The position numbers were made by a program, and so were the translations under genes. A stretch of 64,000 nt of DNA from Entomomonas sp945283395 (GTDB lineage Bacteria; Pseudomonadota; Gammaproteobacteria; Pseudomonadales; Pseudomonadaceae), in the NCBI GenBank assembly GCA_946480835.1, contig CAMLLC010000003.1, forward strand, positions 62,001 to 126,000, written 5' to 3'. Every line of letters begins with the position of its first letter. Position 1 is the stretch's first letter. This document shows, one piece after another, positions 63,284-64,000 of the stretch. Below the pieces are notes generated by a model. That model saw only the letters and a program-made list of their open reading frames with translations, was not told the origin of the DNA and made no database searches.

Positions 63284-64000
63284 TCAACAACCTAAAAACA
63301 ACCCAATAGTAAATAATGTTAAAGTAAAAACATTCATTTTAACAGCTGTACCTAACTGTTTTTGAAGCTGCATAGGCTCTTTATAAGAATAAACCGCATG
63401 GCCATTTAAATAGAACAAGGGTAATGCTAATAAAAATAACCAATTTAAAAGATTACCCCTTGTATAAAAAAAAGCAAAAATACTTAAGCAACATAAACTC
63501 CCTGCTAATAATGCAAGGTGATAATAACGAGCTTTCTTATGACCTAATCTAACAGCTAACGTTGATTTACCATTACGGGCATCTTCTTCAATATCTCGCA
63601 TATTATTAACATTTAATACCAATACGCCTAAAAAACCACAAGCTGTGGCAGGAAGAAAACTATATAAACCAAATTGATGTGTCTGTAAGTAAAAACTACC
63701 CATAACCCCGACATAACCAAAAAAAGTCAGTACCGATAAATCACCTAAGCCATAATAACCATACGCATGTTTACCCATTGTATAAGTGATGGCTGCAATC
63801 AAAGAGATTAAACCAAGAGCAATGAAGGCTATCACATCAGCAAAAGAGCAGCAGGCCAAAATAATAAGTATTAATCCTGATAGAATACTCAATAATCCTA
63901 CCAGTAAAATAGCCCATTGCATCTGTTTAAAACTAATTAAACCATTTTGCATCCCACGCTTAGGGCCAAGTCGATCTACGGTATCAGTACCTTTTTTCAT
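63284..64000 (-). CDS. menA: 1,4-dihydroxy-2-naphthoate polyprenyltransferase, C-terminal part (5' end outside window)
   Basis: 238 residues visible; the frame is still open at base 64000 and the Met there is internal, so the gene begins beyond the window. DTVDRLGPKRGMQNGLIS, YTMGKHAYGYYGLGDLSVL and LNVNNMRDIEEDARNGKST followed by LAVRLG match E. coli MenA closely over the whole length. The second Asp-rich motif (NNMRDIEED) binds the prenyl diphosphate-magnesium. About seven membrane helices. MenA joins the prenyl tail to dihydroxynaphthoate, giving demethylmenaquinone, the electron carrier used in anaerobic respiration. UbiA is less likely because of the DRLGPKRG and NNMRDI blocks. Confidence 0.88.
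   Translation of the reverse strand: MKKGTDTVDRLGPKRGMQNGLISFKQMQWAILLVGLLSILSGLILIILACCSFADVIAFIALGLISLIAAITYTMGKHAYGYYGLGDLSVLTFFGYVGVMGSFYLQTHQFGLYSFLPATACGFLGVLVLNVNNMRDIEEDARNGKSTLAVRLGHKKARYYHLALLAGSLCCLSIFAFFYTRGNLLNWLFLLALPLFYLNGHAVYSYKEPMQLQKQLGTAVKMNVFTLTLFTIGLFLGC

Noticed and set aside
1..64000. tRNA, rRNA, CRISPR, prophage and insertion sequences
   Set aside because: Searched by eye for conserved tRNA arms, repeat arrays, transposase motifs and phage genes; none seen. A tRNAscan or Infernal run would be decisive for small RNAs.

Overview
The window is AT-rich chromosomal DNA of a gammaproteobacterium. Several neighbourhoods are, from memory, typical of Pseudomonas: serA divergent from a D-2-hydroxyglutarate dehydrogenase, yejABEF followed by fabI, mrcB with the PBP1B activator lpoP, an algP-type gene, pcnB-folK, creBCD, and tldD/yjgA/pmbA. 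The low GC, the shortened neighbourhoods, two decayed genes and a menaquinone gene (menA) point to an AT-rich, host- or gut-adapted relative of Pseudomonas, such as the insect-gut genus Entomomonas. That placement is inference; nothing in the window proves the genus.

Layout. 1-1.6 kb: 3' end of a glutathionylspermidine synthase-like gene, then a truncated mdcA remnant. 1.6-4.5 kb: D-2-hydroxyglutarate dehydrogenase and serA, divergent around a palindrome. 4.7-6 kb: type IV pilin with a sigma-54 promoter, then a gene-free stretch. 6-10.6 kb: proB and recC. 10.7-16.9 kb: a Fur-controlled ferric-siderophore module (periplasmic esterase, TonB receptor, DUF4198, DUF3649, PepSY reductase-type protein, DUF3325). 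16.9-26.3 kb: hflC/hflK, a DUF192 protein, ilvD, serB, an Smp-like membrane protein, a TauE/SafE transporter and a diiron MBL-fold protein. 26.7-34.1 kb: pcnB-folK (plus strand) and nudix-rep, lpoP and mrcB (minus strand). 34.5-43 kb: algP-like gene, tsaC-hemE, dapB-dnaJ-dnaK-grpE under a sigma-32 promoter, and ssb. 43-45.4 kb: a decayed secreted-protein gene, adhP and a DUF486 protein. 45.6-53.9 kb: DUF1302 outer-membrane protein, fabI and yejFEBA. 54.4-58.1 kb: creBCD with a 44-codon downstream ORF. 58.3-64 kb: a small membrane protein, tldD, yjgA/darP, pmbA, a glutathione S-transferase and a menA running off the end.

How the genes work together. SerA and the hydroxyglutarate dehydrogenase form a redox-coupled first step of serine synthesis, and serB supplies the last step. 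The iron module should bind, import, reduce and hydrolyse a ferric siderophore. HflKC, DnaKJ-GrpE and TldD-PmbA serve proteostasis. YejABEF imports oligopeptides. CreBC-CreD is an envelope-stress and beta-lactam response system beside the PBP1B-LpoP cell-wall machine.

I found no CRISPR array, phage, insertion sequence, rRNA or tRNA. No dramatic new defence system is visible. The best leads are the small ORF coupled to creD, menA in a Pseudomonas-like background, an orphan terminator upstream of mrcB, and the two decaying genes.
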